DNA of 64,000 bases from Polaromonas sp. (GTDB taxonomy: Bacteria; Pseudomonadota; Gammaproteobacteria; Burkholderiales; Burkholderiaceae_C): contig NZ_JAQSDN010000006.1 of assembly GCF_029945925.1 (NCBI RefSeq), positions 1-64,000 on the forward strand, read 5' to 3'. Shown one piece after another: positions 24,904-34,596 of the stretch; the stretch's first letter is position 1; the number at the start of each line of letters is the position of its first letter. The translations under genes and the position numbers were made by a program. Below the pieces are notes generated by a model. The model ran no database searches. It saw only the letters and a program-made list of their open reading frames with translations, and was not told the origin of the DNA.

Positions 24904-25188
24904 TTAGCGATGGACACTGTTGCTGGGAAGTTGGGAAAAGCGTGCAGATGCTCGGTCGGGCTGGCCGGGCAGCGACTCCGCGAGCATCTCGCCGGTGGCG
25001 ATTTCAAATACTCTCAGTACGCCAGGCCAGTCGAGGCGTACCAAGACGGCCGGACCACTGCCCACTCGCATGGTTTTTTTGAACAGTGGCTTGTCGATGT
25101 GTGACGCGGCAAATGTTGCCGCGCGTTTTAGGCGTTGCGCTGCCGCTTCAGTTGCCAGCGCCTGCACCTCTTGTGAGGCCGTGACCAC
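24904..25188 (-). CDS. Unknown small island protein (94 aa)
   Basis: Alanine-rich helical N-terminus followed by a beta-prone stretch (AVLVRLDWPGVLRVFEI). No family recognised. It starts at the last base of the upstream AlpA gene's stop region, consistent with one operon. Confidence 0.55.
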   Translation of the reverse strand: MVTASQEVQALATEAAAQRLKRAATFAASHIDKPLFKKTMRVGSGPAVLVRLDWPGVLRVFEIATGEMLAESLPGQPDRASARFSQLPSNSVHR

Positions 25189-25406
25189 TATCGCCCCGCA
25201 GCTGTGATGCGCTCAGTAATCCAGGCGTCAATCGCCGATGCCGGCCAGCACACGGCACGGCGCGACAATTTCACGGGCGCTGGGAATTCACCCCGTTTAA
25301 CCGCGTCGTAGATGGACGATTTGCGAAGCCCCACGAGGGCCTCCACATCTGGGAGGCGCAAAAGGCGCTCGGGTTGCGCTGTCTTGCTCGGACTTGCTTG
25401 GGTCAT
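25188..25406 (-). CDS. AlpA-family DNA-binding regulator (72 aa)
   Basis: Short MerR-like winged-helix protein of the AlpA/prophage CP4-57 family. Features are RLLRLPDVEALVGLRKSSIYDAVKRG, then FPAPVKLSRRAVCWPASAIDAWI. These act as transcriptional activators or excisionase-type factors for integrative elements. It precedes the replication gene block. Confidence 0.85.
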   Translation of the reverse strand: MTQASPSKTAQPERLLRLPDVEALVGLRKSSIYDAVKRGEFPAPVKLSRRAVCWPASAIDAWITERITAAGR

Positions 25407-25467
25407 GTTGCATCCTTGGTGGTTGACATGACCCGTATTGAATCTATTGGCTGCGCCGTCGCCTAGG

Positions 25468-26076
25468 TTAAGTTGCGCGTTTCCTTTTTCTCGTCAATTT
25501 AACCTTGTCGCTAGCTTGCAGCTCTCCCACAACCTCATCCACCCAGGGCGGCACGTAATACGGGTCGAACGCGTTCAGCCCTGCTGCCAATGCCCCCCGC
25601 AAAGCCTCATCGGACTTTATGAGCCCGGCAGCCTTACAAACTCGCGCCAACTCTTTCACGTCAGCGCTGGTGTTGCTCAGAACAGGCCGCTTATACCCAT
25701 GAGCATGGCGCAAGTGAACAAGGCCCAGCGCGGCAGCCGGCATCGCGAAGCGTTTGCGCGCATCAGGCAAGCTGGCGGCCGCACGTTGCGCAGACTCTGC
25801 CAGCTCGCGCATGTGCCTCAGGGTAGCCGCGTAGCTGCAGAACACATCGGGGGCCTGGTCGTGCTCTTCCTCAATCGCACCCTGCGCCATGCCATGCGTT
25901 TCAAGGTCTCTCGCCAACGCGTTTAAGCGCGTGGCAAAGGCGACAAGTGCGTTCTTGCGCTGAGTTGGATTGAGCACATTGGTTTGTTTTCGAACGTATT
26001 CGATTAACCTATTGATACCCTGCTCGTAGGCGCTGGTCTCTTCACTCACTGGTGGCTCCCGGTCTGCGGTGGCCAC
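25468..26076 (-). CDS. Unknown island protein (202 aa)
   Basis: Predominantly helical, with no recognised domain. The basic C-terminus (KVKLTRKRKRAT) could bind nucleic acid. The 5' end overlaps the upstream HTH gene by 35 nt in another frame; a later start would remove some of this overlap. Confidence 0.6.
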   Translation of the reverse strand: MATADREPPVSEETSAYEQGINRLIEYVRKQTNVLNPTQRKNALVAFATRLNALARDLETHGMAQGAIEEEHDQAPDVFCSYAATLRHMRELAESAQRAAASLPDARKRFAMPAAALGLVHLRHAHGYKRPVLSNTSADVKELARVCKAAGLIKSDEALRGALAAGLNAFDPYYVPPWVDEVVGELQASDKVKLTRKRKRAT

Positions 26077-26299
26077 TGTTCACAGGCGGCAGCAAATCGG
26101 ACACAGGCCGAGCCCTTCCCCATTCAATCAGCTCCTCAACTAACCAGGCAGACCGGCCAGGGCTGATTTTTCGCGGCTTGGGAGCATCGCCCATTGCTAC
26201 CAGCTTGTCGAGCATGCTCGCCGAAATTGAAAGGAACCCCGCTGCGTCTGCTCTGCCGAGAAAGAGCGGCGAGATTTGCACAATGGGCGGTTTAGCCAT
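26042..26299 (-). CDS. Excisionase/AlpA-like small DNA-binding protein (85 aa)
   Basis: FLGRADAAGFLSISASMLDKLVAMGDAPKPRKISPGRSAWLVEELIEW follows the AlpA/MerR-like pattern of helix, turn, wing and helix. It is a second, divergent member of this type in the island, upstream of the 202-aa gene. Confidence 0.7.
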   Translation of the reverse strand: MAKPPIVQISPLFLGRADAAGFLSISASMLDKLVAMGDAPKPRKISPGRSAWLVEELIEWGRARPVSDLLPPVNSGHRRPGATSE

Positions 26300-26302
26300 T
26301 TT

Positions 26303-26593
26303 TCAACGCTCTGGCATCAATACCAACACCCCGCCAGCCAAAGTCGTGAGCTCATCACATTGCTTGTCCTGTAGCGCGAGTGCACCCGCAAGCATGGCAC
26401 GGGGCAGATCGGAATCCGTGTTGTTGGGGAGTGCCCGGACCACTGCGCGCAACAATTCTGCTACGCAGTCCTGACCAGCGGCCAAATTGATGAGTCGCCG
26501 AACCGTCAGTTGTTCATGATGAGGTGCGCGCCTCAATTGCTCATCTGTAAACACGAATTTTTCACAGCACTCGTTAACATAGTCGGCAGCCAT
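26303..26593 (-). CDS. Unknown small island protein (96 aa)
   Basis: Helical protein with no recognised family; the N-terminus contains two cysteines (NECCEKF). It is 3 bp from the next gene and in the same orientation, so probably co-transcribed. Confidence 0.55.
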   Translation of the reverse strand: MAADYVNECCEKFVFTDEQLRRAPHHEQLTVRRLINLAAGQDCVAELLRAVVRALPNNTDSDLPRAMLAGALALQDKQCDELTTLAGGVLVLMPER

Positions 26594-26693
26594 TACGAAG
26601 TTCCTTTTCGAGGTGGTCAGGCGGGCCTAGTGTTGCAACCACCAGGCCCGCCGCTTTTTCGCCCAGCTCATACCGCTGCTGGGCATAGCGGTG

Positions 26694-26897
26694 TCATGCG
26701 CCAGGTTCGATATACACCTGATGGAGACGCTTGATTTCTTGCATAGCGCCTAGGTAGGCAGGCACCCAAGCGGGCACCGGCGTCCTGCCGTTCACCCATC
26801 GGCTGGGTGTGTTCTTGTCAACGCCAGCTTTGCGGCAAAAGTCGGACTGTTTCCAACTCAGCACCTCGAGGGCTTGTGTGAATTGCTCAGGGGTCAT
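26694..26897 (-). CDS. Cro/XRE-type helix-turn-helix regulator (67 aa)
   Basis: Single HTH domain (FTQALEVLSWKQSDFCRKAG, then VDKNTPSRWVNGRTPVP), typical of phage and island repressors. The upstream DNA has imperfect AGGGAA repeats at about 26919-26954 and again at 27041-27048, which may be its operators. Confidence 0.8.
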   Translation of the reverse strand: MTPEQFTQALEVLSWKQSDFCRKAGVDKNTPSRWVNGRTPVPAWVPAYLGAMQEIKRLHQVYIEPGA

Positions 26898-27019
26898 TGC
26901 GTGGGCCTTTACGCTTAAAGGGAAGTTGCTGTACAGCTTAGCATAATTCCCCTAAACTATACGTTTTTTCGTTTTTTATACTCATTGTTAACATAACGCC
27001 CGTTGTCGAACATACGATT

Positions 27020-27140
27020 TGTGGATAAATATTCCTCTTTAAGGGAATTCTTCAACTGCGACACGCACTTACAACCGCTCCCGCCATTGCTCAAATAATA
27101 GGCATCCGACGGAGAGCGATGACCGGCAAAGTTATCCACA
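27020..27140. other. Pair of DnaA boxes, candidate replication origin
   Basis: tgtggataa at 27020-27028 and ttatccaca at 27132-27140 are perfect DnaA consensus boxes in opposite orientation about 100 bp apart, beside an A+T-rich stretch. With a DUF927 replication protein in the same element, this is a reasonable origin candidate. No iteron array is visible. Confidence 0.45.
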
Positions 27141-27253
27141 ATGCCACCGCGCGGGCAATTGGTTCCAGAGGAAGGCCCTCTCGCGCTCAATTCCGACAAG
27201 ATGCAAGAAAGGCCGAGAGGAACGACACGGGCCTGTTGGACTGGCCGGCGTGG

Positions 27254-27277
27254 TGCTGTGCAGACGTCTGCACAGCA
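27254..27277. repeat. 24-bp perfect palindrome
   Basis: Arms tgctgtgcagac and gtctgcacagca are directly adjacent with no loop. A dimer-binding or resolution site is more likely than a terminator. Confidence 0.7.
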
Positions 27278-27473
27278 GCTCCGGTCGTTTTGACCATGAA
27301 AGATAGAAGAGTTCGTGAACTAAAAGTGTTCTCACTTTGTTCTCAGTCTGTCCTCACATTGCCTTCAGCAGCCTATCTTCTGAAAACCCGCATGGATGCT
27401 GGGTCCACCCGGTTTGCCTTCACTGTCGCAGTGGATTGGGAAAAGTATCCAGCATGCAGGCGCCTGCACGCTG

Positions 27474-28697
27474 TCACGCTGCCCGCTGGGCGAGCTGGAT
27501 CACGTCAGCGCCCTTGCGCAGCTTGTCCAGGTGATTCGCCCACTGGGTCATCATGGCCCGGCGCTCTGCCAGGTAAGTGGCATGGTTGTAGGCGGCGGAT
27601 ACGGCGTCACGCTCCTGATGCGCAAGCTGCAGCTCTATGACGTGGTGCGGATAGCCCTGCTCATGCAGGACCGTGGAAGCCACACCCCGGAAACCGTGCC
27701 CGGTCATACGGCCCGCGTAGCCCATGCGCTTCAAAGCGGCCAGTATGGTGTTATTGCTCATTGGTTTGTCGTGGTCGCGCTCACCAGGGAACAGCAGCGC
27801 ACGGCTGCCGCTGGCCGTGTGCAGCGCCTGCAGCACCTCCACTGCTTGCGGGGCCAGCGGCACGATGTGCGGGGTGCGCATCTTCATGCGTTCTGCGGGT
27901 ATGCGCCATTCGGCCGCGTCAAGGTCAAACTCTTCCCACCGCGCCCCGATCAGCTCGCCAGTGCGCACAAAGGTCAAAGCAATCAGCTTCATGGCCAGGC
28001 GGGTAAAGGCGCTGCCCTGGTAGGCCTCGATTTTGCGCAGCAGCTCGGGCATTTCGCGGGCGTCAAGCCTGGCGTAGTTCTCTTTCTTGTGGGCCTTGAG
28101 GGCGTCGGCCGGCTTCACGTCAGCGGCCGGGTTGCGCTCGATCAGGCCATGCGCCACGGCATACCGCATGATCTGCCCGCATGTCTGCAATGACCGCTTG
28201 GCAATGTCCACCGCCCCGCGTACCTCAATTGCCTTTGCCATCGCCAGGAGCTGCGGGGCCGTGACGCTGGCCACCGGCCGCGCCCCCAAGGCAGGGAACA
28301 CATCAGCCTCAAGCCGGCGCATCACGTAGTCGGCATGGCGTGGACTCTTGGGGCCGCGCCAGTGCGCCCACCACTGCCTGGCCACTGATTCAAAGGTATT
28401 GGCATCCCCCGCCGCCTTGGTCAATTTGGCATCGCGCTTGAGCTGCGCCGGGTCATTGCCAGCCGCCAGCGCTTCGCGTGCCTGGTCGCGGTCTTTGCGG
28501 GCCTGTGCCAAGGAAACAGCCGGGTACACCCCGAGCGCCAGGCGCTTTTCCTTGCCGCCGTGCCGGTACTTCAAGCGCCAGTATTTGCCGCCCGCTGCCG
28601 TCACTTCCAGGTACATGCCCTTGCCGTCAGCCAGGCGCACAGATGGCCGGTCTGCCGGGCAGGCGGCGCGGTCGCATTCGATCTTGGTTAGGGGCAT
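27474..28697 (-). CDS. int: P4-type tyrosine integrase (407 aa)
   Basis: Site-specific recombinase for tRNA integration. The N-terminal DUF4102 arm-binding domain (about 1-95) has GGKYWRLKYRHGGKEKRLALG. A core-binding domain follows (about 110-200). The catalytic domain has Arg in FVRTGELIGARWEE, the H-x-x-R motif in GHGFRGVAST, a later LAHQERD histidine and the nucleophile Tyr in AAYNHATYL. It reads away from the tRNA, with its start 186 bp from the tRNA 3' end. Confidence 0.95.
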   Translation of the reverse strand: MPLTKIECDRAACPADRPSVRLADGKGMYLEVTAAGGKYWRLKYRHGGKEKRLALGVYPAVSLAQARKDRDQAREALAAGNDPAQLKRDAKLTKAAGDANTFESVARQWWAHWRGPKSPRHADYVMRRLEADVFPALGARPVASVTAPQLLAMAKAIEVRGAVDIAKRSLQTCGQIMRYAVAHGLIERNPAADVKPADALKAHKKENYARLDAREMPELLRKIEAYQGSAFTRLAMKLIALTFVRTGELIGARWEEFDLDAAEWRIPAERMKMRTPHIVPLAPQAVEVLQALHTASGSRALLFPGERDHDKPMSNNTILAALKRMGYAGRMTGHGFRGVASTVLHEQGYPHHVIELQLAHQERDAVSAAYNHATYLAERRAMMTQWANHLDKLRKGADVIQLAQRAA

Positions 28698-28760
28698 TTG
28701 GGGGCACTTTTCGTGGGGGCATCGGAAAATTCCGATTTATGCCCCCGAATATGCCCCCGG
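28691..28760. repeat. Integrase arm-like repeats, right
   Basis: Three gggggca-type units in one orientation (28691-28721) and two tgccccc units in the opposite one (28740-28759) flank a cggaaaattccg palindrome at 28723-28734. The integrase start codon lies inside the first unit, so integrase binding here could repress its own gene. Confidence 0.55.
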
Positions 28761-28803
28761 TTAATGCTGGCTGTCAACGCACCCTGCCGGACGTTAAAAA
28801 ACA

Positions 28804-28840
28804 AAAAAGCCCCGCGAACCATTGATCTGCGGGGCTTTTT
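28804..28840. terminator. Terminator-like hairpin downstream of tRNA-Ser
   Basis: Twelve-bp arms aaaaagccccgc and gcggggcttttt with a 13-nt loop. It lies 43 bp beyond the tRNA 3' end and could act for both the tRNA (minus strand) and in the reverse direction. Confidence 0.75.
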
Positions 28841-28882
28841 GCTGATTTTCTGGACTTATTTGGAGTTCCTCAAACTCATTCT

Positions 28883-28970
<88 letters not shown>

Positions 28971-29030
28971 TAAATCGAGCCGCTATTCTAACAGCCCCAC
29001 GGTCACTCCCAACGCGCAAGCTCCCTGCCC

Positions 29031-29084
29031 ACTAGGGGCCGCTGCGCCTGCGGACTGGCAAAGCCAGTTCCGCGGCCCCGGCTG
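29031..29084 (-). repeat. GC-rich interspersed repeat, copy 1
   Basis: On the minus strand it reads cagccggggccgcggaactg and then ggctttgccagtccgcaggc. The same sequence with few changes lies at 39423-39472 inside fdhD. It sits between tRNA-Ser and the serS stop. Confidence 0.75.
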
Positions 29085-29088
29085 AAAA

Positions 29089-30489
<1,401 letters not shown>

Positions 30490-31449
30490 TCAGTTCAGGC
30501 TGGCCGGGTCGAGGTTGGCGCCGCAGATGATCAGGCAGACTTTTTCGTCCGGCCGCGGCACATAGGCGCCGCTGTGCAGCGCCGCCAGCGGCAAGGCCGC
30601 GGCCGGCTCCACGGCCAGCCTGAGCTCCGTCCACAACCACAGCTGGGCGGCCCGGATGGCGTCGTCGCCAAGCAGCAGCGCATCACGCACATGGGCCTGG
30701 GTGGCCGCCCAGCCCAGATCACCAATGCGTTTGGCGCCCAGTGAATCGGCGGCAATGCCGCCCACGCTCACATCGACCGGCTGCCCGGCCTCGCGCGCCC
30801 GGAACAGGGTAGGCGCGAGTTCGGGCTCCAGCGCAACAACGCGGGAGCGCTGCTCAAACCAGCTGGCAATGCCGGCGATCAGGCCGCCGCCGCCGACGCT
30901 GACCAGCACGGCGTCAGGCAGGCCGGCCTGCTGCTCAATCTCCAGCGCCAGCGTGCCGGCGCCGACCACCACTTCGGGCTGGTCGTAGGCATGGGTCAGC
31001 AGGGCACCGGTTTGCTGCTGGCGCGCCAGACAGGCCTGCAGCGCTTCCGAATACGCCGCACCGGTGACCACCACCTCGGCGCCCAAGGCGGCCAGCCTGG
31101 CGCGTTTGGCCGGGCTGGACACTTCGGGCACAAACACCTCGCAGCGCACGCCGAGTTCACGCGCGGCGGCCGCGGTGGCAATGCCGGCGTTGCCGCCCGA
31201 CGCCACAATCACGCCGCTGGACGGAATGGGGTTGGACAGCAGGCGGTTGAGCATGCCGCGCGCCTTGAAGCTGCCGCTGGTCTGCAGCTGCTCGAGCTTG
31301 AGCCAGACTTCAGCGCAGTCCACACCGAGGGCCTTGCCGGGCAGCTTCCACACCGGGGTTTGACGAATAAAGTGGCTATAGCCCTCGTGGAACCTGCGCT
31401 GGCAGCTCTCGATTTGATAGCGGTCTGGCATATCTGGCATATCTGGCAT
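30490..31449 (-). CDS. PLP-dependent threonine/serine dehydratase-like enzyme (319 aa)
   Basis: Fold-type II PLP enzyme. The Schiff-base lysine is in TSGSFKARG, with GGNAGIATAAAARELG and a glycine loop VSVGGGGLIAGIASW. Lacking an ACT domain and about 320 residues long, it fits catabolic threonine/serine dehydratase or serine racemase-like proteins. The start is uncertain because the N-terminus lies in three tandem ATGCCAGAT repeats. The ATG at 31449, 7 bp after the ispH stop, is chosen; one at 31470 overlaps ispH. Confidence 0.85.
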   Translation of the reverse strand: MPDMPDMPDRYQIESCQRRFHEGYSHFIRQTPVWKLPGKALGVDCAEVWLKLEQLQTSGSFKARGMLNRLLSNPIPSSGVIVASGGNAGIATAAAARELGVRCEVFVPEVSSPAKRARLAALGAEVVVTGAAYSEALQACLARQQQTGALLTHAYDQPEVVVGAGTLALEIEQQAGLPDAVLVSVGGGGLIAGIASWFEQRSRVVALEPELAPTLFRAREAGQPVDVSVGGIAADSLGAKRIGDLGWAATQAHVRDALLLGDDAIRAAQLWLWTELRLAVEPAAALPLAALHSGAYVPRPDEKVCLIICGANLDPASLN

Positions 31450-31456
31450 AGCCGGC

Positions 31457-32449
31457 CTAGGACTCTGCATGCAGGTCGCTGCCGATGGCGTCCAGCGCGG
31501 GGCCGTCCAGCTTGAGCCCCTTGGGCAGCGGGAACTTGAGGGTCTCCTCGATGCCGGCCATCTTGCGCACCGACACCGCGCCCAGCGCCTTGATACGGTC
31601 TATCACCTGCTTGACCAGAATTTCGGGCGCCGACGCCCCGGCGGTCAGGCCGACGCGGCTTTTGCCTTCAAACCATTCGGGTTTGAGCTCGGTCGCGTCG
31701 TCCACCATGTAGGCCTCGGTGCCCAGCTTGGCGGCCAGCTCGCGCAGGCGGTTGCTGTTGGAGCTGGTCGGGCTGCCGACCACGATCAGGATGTCGACCT
31801 GCGGGCTCATGATCTTGACGGCGTCCTGCCGGTTCTGCGTGGCGTAACAGATGTCCTGCTGCTTGGGCGCGCGCACGTTCGGAAAACGCGCTTTCACGGC
31901 GGCACTGATTTCGGCCGCGTCGTCCACACTGAGCGTGGTCTGCGTGACCACGGCGAGTTTTTCTGTCTGCGCCGGCTGGATGCGCGCCACGTCGGCCACG
32001 TCTTCCACCAGGTGGATGCCGCTGTCGAGCTGGCCCATGGTGCCTTCGACCTCGGGGTGACCCTTGTGGCCGATCATGATGAACTCGTAACCTTCCTTGT
32101 TGAGCTTGGCCACTTCGACATGCACCTTGGTCACCAGCGGACAGGTGGCGTCGAAGATCCGGAAGCCGCGTGCTTCGGCCTCGCGCTCGGTGGCCTTGCT
32201 GACGCCGTGGGCGCTGAACACCAGCGTGGCGCCGGGCGGCACATCGTCAAGGTCTTCGATGAAGATGGCGCCTTTTTCCTTGAGCTCGTTGACGACGTAG
32301 GTGTTGTGCACGATTTCGTGGCGCACATAAATCGGTGCGCCGAACTTGCCAAGCGCGCGCTCGACGATTTCAATCGCGCGGTCAACACCGGCGCAGAAAC
32401 CGCGCGGCTCGGCGAGGATGATTTCCTGCGGGGAGGCCTTGCCAGTCAT
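31457..32449 (-). CDS. ispH: 4-hydroxy-3-methylbut-2-enyl diphosphate reductase (330 aa)
   Basis: Last step of the MEP isoprenoid pathway, yielding IPP and DMAPP with a 4Fe-4S cluster. The three cluster cysteines are seen in [25 protein letters not shown] and [11 protein letters not shown]. The substrate motif [11 protein letters not shown] is present. The start overlaps the fkpB stop by 4 nt, the usual fkpB-ispH arrangement. Confidence 0.97.
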   Translation of the reverse strand: MTGKASPQEIILAEPRGFCAGVDRAIEIVERALGKFGAPIYVRHEIVHNTYVVNELKEKGAIFIEDLDDVPPGATLVFSAHGVSKATEREAEARGFRIFDATCPLVTKVHVEVAKLNKEGYEFIMIGHKGHPEVEGTMGQLDSGIHLVEDVADVARIQPAQTEKLAVVTQTTLSVDDAAEISAAVKARFPNVRAPKQQDICYATQNRQDAVKIMSPQVDILIVVGSPTSSNSNRLRELAAKLGTEAYMVDDATELKPEWFEGKSRVGLTAGASAPEILVKQVIDRIKALGAVSVRKMAGIEETLKFPLPKGLKLDGPALDAIGSDLHAES

Positions 32450-32928
32450 AGGATGCCAATCACCTGGACTTCAAACACCACCGGCTGGCCGGCCAGCGGG
32501 TGGTTGAAGTCGAACTGCACGGCGTCGCCATCTGCCTTGACCTGCTGCACGCTACCGGCGTACTGGCCCATGCCGTCGGGTGTGGGGAACTGCACGACAT
32601 CGCCGACCTTGTACTGCTCGTGGGGGTCGCCCAGTTCGTTAAGCAGCTTGCGCGCCACCCACTGCACCAGCTCGGGGTTGCGCTCGCCAAAAGCCTCGCC
32701 GGCCGCCAGTTGGAAGCTGGTACGCGTTCCTTCGCGCAGGCCCAGCAGGCGCTGCTCGATCGCAGGCGACAGCTCGCCGGTGCCCAGGCTCAGGGTGGCC
32801 GGCTTGCCGGCGAAGGTGTTGATGATGTCGGTGCCCGGTTGACCGTCCATGGACGGCCCGGCCATGCGGTAGTGCAGGGTCAGGAAGGAACCAGGCTGAA
32901 CGAGGGCGGGGGTTTCAACGGTGGACAT
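32446..32928 (-). CDS. fkpB: FKBP-type peptidyl-prolyl isomerase, SlpA/FkpB-like (160 aa)
   Basis: Cytosolic FKBP with an inserted chaperone (IF) flap. Features are the LHYRMA start, [24 protein letters not shown] and the terminal [18 protein letters not shown], a hallmark of this subfamily. Coupled to ispH by a 4-nt overlap. Confidence 0.93.
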   Translation of the reverse strand: MSTVETPALVQPGSFLTLHYRMAGPSMDGQPGTDIINTFAGKPATLSLGTGELSPAIEQRLLGLREGTRTSFQLAAGEAFGERNPELVQWVARKLLNELGDPHEQYKVGDVVQFPTPDGMGQYAGSVQQVKADGDAVQFDFNHPLAGQPVVFEVQVIGIL

Positions 32929-33085
32929 AGGACTTTCGGGTGCCGGCCGGGGGGGCCGCCAACTGTTTGTAAACTGCCCCTATTGTAGAAAGTGCCAACC
33001 GTCCGGGAAACGACCGCCTGTTTAGCCCTGATACTGGCCCTGTGAAGGCGTTTTTTTCAATGCTTGCCCACCCGACTGGACGCCC

Positions 33086-33760
33086 ATGCTCCTGAAAGAC
33101 CTGCCCGAGGACGCCCGTCCCCGCGAAAAGCTGCTGGCCCGCGGCCCCGGCGCGCTCAGCGACGCCGAGCTGCTGGCGCTGTTGCTGCGCAGCGGCATTC
33201 CCGGCAAAAACGCGCTGCAGATGGGCCAGGAGTTGGTGGACACTTTCGGCGGCGTGGCCGGCCTGCTGCACACCGGGCACCAAGCCCTGAACAGCATCAA
33301 GGGCCTGGGACCGGCCAAACGCGCCGAACTGGTGGCCGTGCTGGAGCTCGCGCGCCGCGCGCTGGCGCAGGAGCTGCAGGACAAGCCGCTGTTCACCACA
33401 CCGCAGGCGGTGCGGGACTACCTGCAGCTGCAGCTCGGCAGCCGGCCACACGAAATTTTTGCAGTGCTGTTTCTCGACAGCCAGCACCGGCTGATTGCGC
33501 TGGAAGAACTGTTTCGCGGCACGCTGACACAAACCAGCGTCTACCCGCGCGAAGTGGTGGTGCGGGCGCTGGCCCTGCACGCCGGCAGCGTGGTGCTGGC
33601 GCACAACCACCCGAGCGGCGAAGCGCAACCGTCGCGTGCCGACGAGGCGTTGACGCAGACGCTCAAAGCCGCGCTGGCCCTGGTGGACGTGCGGGTGCTG
33701 GACCATTTTGTCGTGACCAGCACGCAGGCGATCTCGATGGCTGAACGGGGACTGCTCTGA
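33086..33760 (+). CDS. radC: RadC family JAMM-domain protein (224 aa)
   Basis: An HhH-like N-terminal region (about 10-90, [18 protein letters not shown]) precedes the JAB/MPN domain. The metal ligands are H173 and H175 in HNHPSG and D186 in SRADEALT. The former DNA-repair assignment of the family is doubtful and the biochemical role is unknown. It is divergent from fkpB, and its stop abuts the Smr gene start (TGATGG). Confidence 0.95.
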   Translation: MLLKDLPEDARPREKLLARGPGALSDAELLALLLRSGIPGKNALQMGQELVDTFGGVAGLLHTGHQALNSIKGLGPAKRAELVAVLELARRALAQELQDKPLFTTPQAVRDYLQLQLGSRPHEIFAVLFLDSQHRLIALEELFRGTLTQTSVYPREVVVRALALHAGSVVLAHNHPSGEAQPSRADEALTQTLKAALALVDVRVLDHFVVTSTQAISMAERGLL

Positions 33761-34431
33761 TGGCAGCCAGACCACCGCCCATCAAGGACCTGAAGGGCCT
33801 GAAAGCCGTCAAGCTCGAGATAGAAACCCGGGCCCGGCAGGAAGCTGAACGCAAGGCGGCGCGCGCCGCTGCCGCTGCGACAGCGAAGGCCGAAAAAGAG
33901 CTTTTCTCGCGCGCCATTGGCCTGGTCAAGGCGCTGCCGGCCAGGCACCGGCCCGGCCATCCGGGTCACCGGGCGCACTTGCCGCCAGCCCAGCCCGCGC
34001 CAATCCCCGTGCAGCAGCAACGCGACGAACTGGCCGTGATGCGCGAGGCCATCTCCGACGAATTTGATGTTGAAACCCTGCTCGACACCGACGAGGCGCT
34101 GAGTTTTCGCCGTCCGGGCATGGGGCCGGACGTGGTGCGCAAGCTGCGCCGCGGCGGCTGGAGCATCCAGCGCCAGCTCGACCTGCACGGCCTGCGCCGC
34201 GAGGACGCGCGCGATACGCTCTCGGCTTTCATTCGCGAAGCCCACAAGGCCGGCATGCGCTGCGTGCGTGTGGTGCACGGCAAGGGCCTGGGTTCACCCG
34301 GCAAAACGCCGGTGCTCAAGGGCCGGGTGCAAAGCTGGCTGATCCAGAAGCAGGAAGTGATCGCCTTTGTGCAGGCGCGGCCGGCCGAGGGCGGCGCCGG
34401 TGCGCTGGTGGTGCTACTGGCGCAGAGCTGA
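33760..34431 (+). CDS. Smr-domain protein (223 aa)
   Basis: A charged N-terminal helical region is followed by a C-terminal Smr (small MutS-related) domain at about 135-220 with LDLHGLRREDARDTL and VRVVHGKGLGS, the endonuclease-type motifs. It overlaps radC by one base. Small Smr proteins of this DUF1813/YdaL type are presumed nucleases, some acting on RNA at stalled ribosomes. Confidence 0.9.
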   Translation: MAARPPPIKDLKGLKAVKLEIETRARQEAERKAARAAAAATAKAEKELFSRAIGLVKALPARHRPGHPGHRAHLPPAQPAPIPVQQQRDELAVMREAISDEFDVETLLDTDEALSFRRPGMGPDVVRKLRRGGWSIQRQLDLHGLRREDARDTLSAFIREAHKAGMRCVRVVHGKGLGSPGKTPVLKGRVQSWLIQKQEVIAFVQARPAEGGAGALVVLLAQS

Positions 34432-34444
34432 ATTTTCCCGTTTC

Positions 34445-34497
34445 GCTATGAATTCAGGAGCTGCTTGCGCCCGCGCGATAAGGGCGGAAGGCATTTT
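34445..34497 (+). repeat. AGCTGCT-family interspersed repeat, copy 1
   Basis: Pattern gctat-n-gagctgcttgcgc-n-ataagggc-n-aggc, just after the Smr gene stop. Related copies are at 35690-35750, 35808-35857 (inverted), 54260-54313 and 61754-61799 (inverted). Confidence 0.8.
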
Positions 34498-34596
34498 TCT
34501 TCTGAGTTTTCGGCCCGCACGCTACGGTCAATGCCGGCCCTTCCAACTTTTTTAAGCGAAAAGTGCTCTCAGCCCATACCAGTCAGGCGGGAGCCG

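Larger units (their letters stand above)
26898..27473. other. Gene-free control/origin-like region of the island
   Basis: About 575 bp with no convincing gene. It is A+T-rich at 26940-27050 and holds two perfect DnaA boxes, imperfect AGGGAA repeats near the HTH gene, the 24-bp palindrome at 27254-27277, three gttctca/tcctca-type repeats around 27328-27358, and a 14-bp palindrome (tgcaggcgcctgca) at 27455-27468 just after the integrase stop. Confidence 0.55.

Noticed and set aside
26957..27199. 80-codon minus-strand frame in the island
   Set aside because: Overlaps the DnaA boxes and A+T-rich DNA, has no ribosome site and unusual composition.
30490..31470. Dehydratase start at 31470
   Set aside because: It would overlap ispH by 14 nt without a visible ribosome site; not excluded, but 31449 is preferred.
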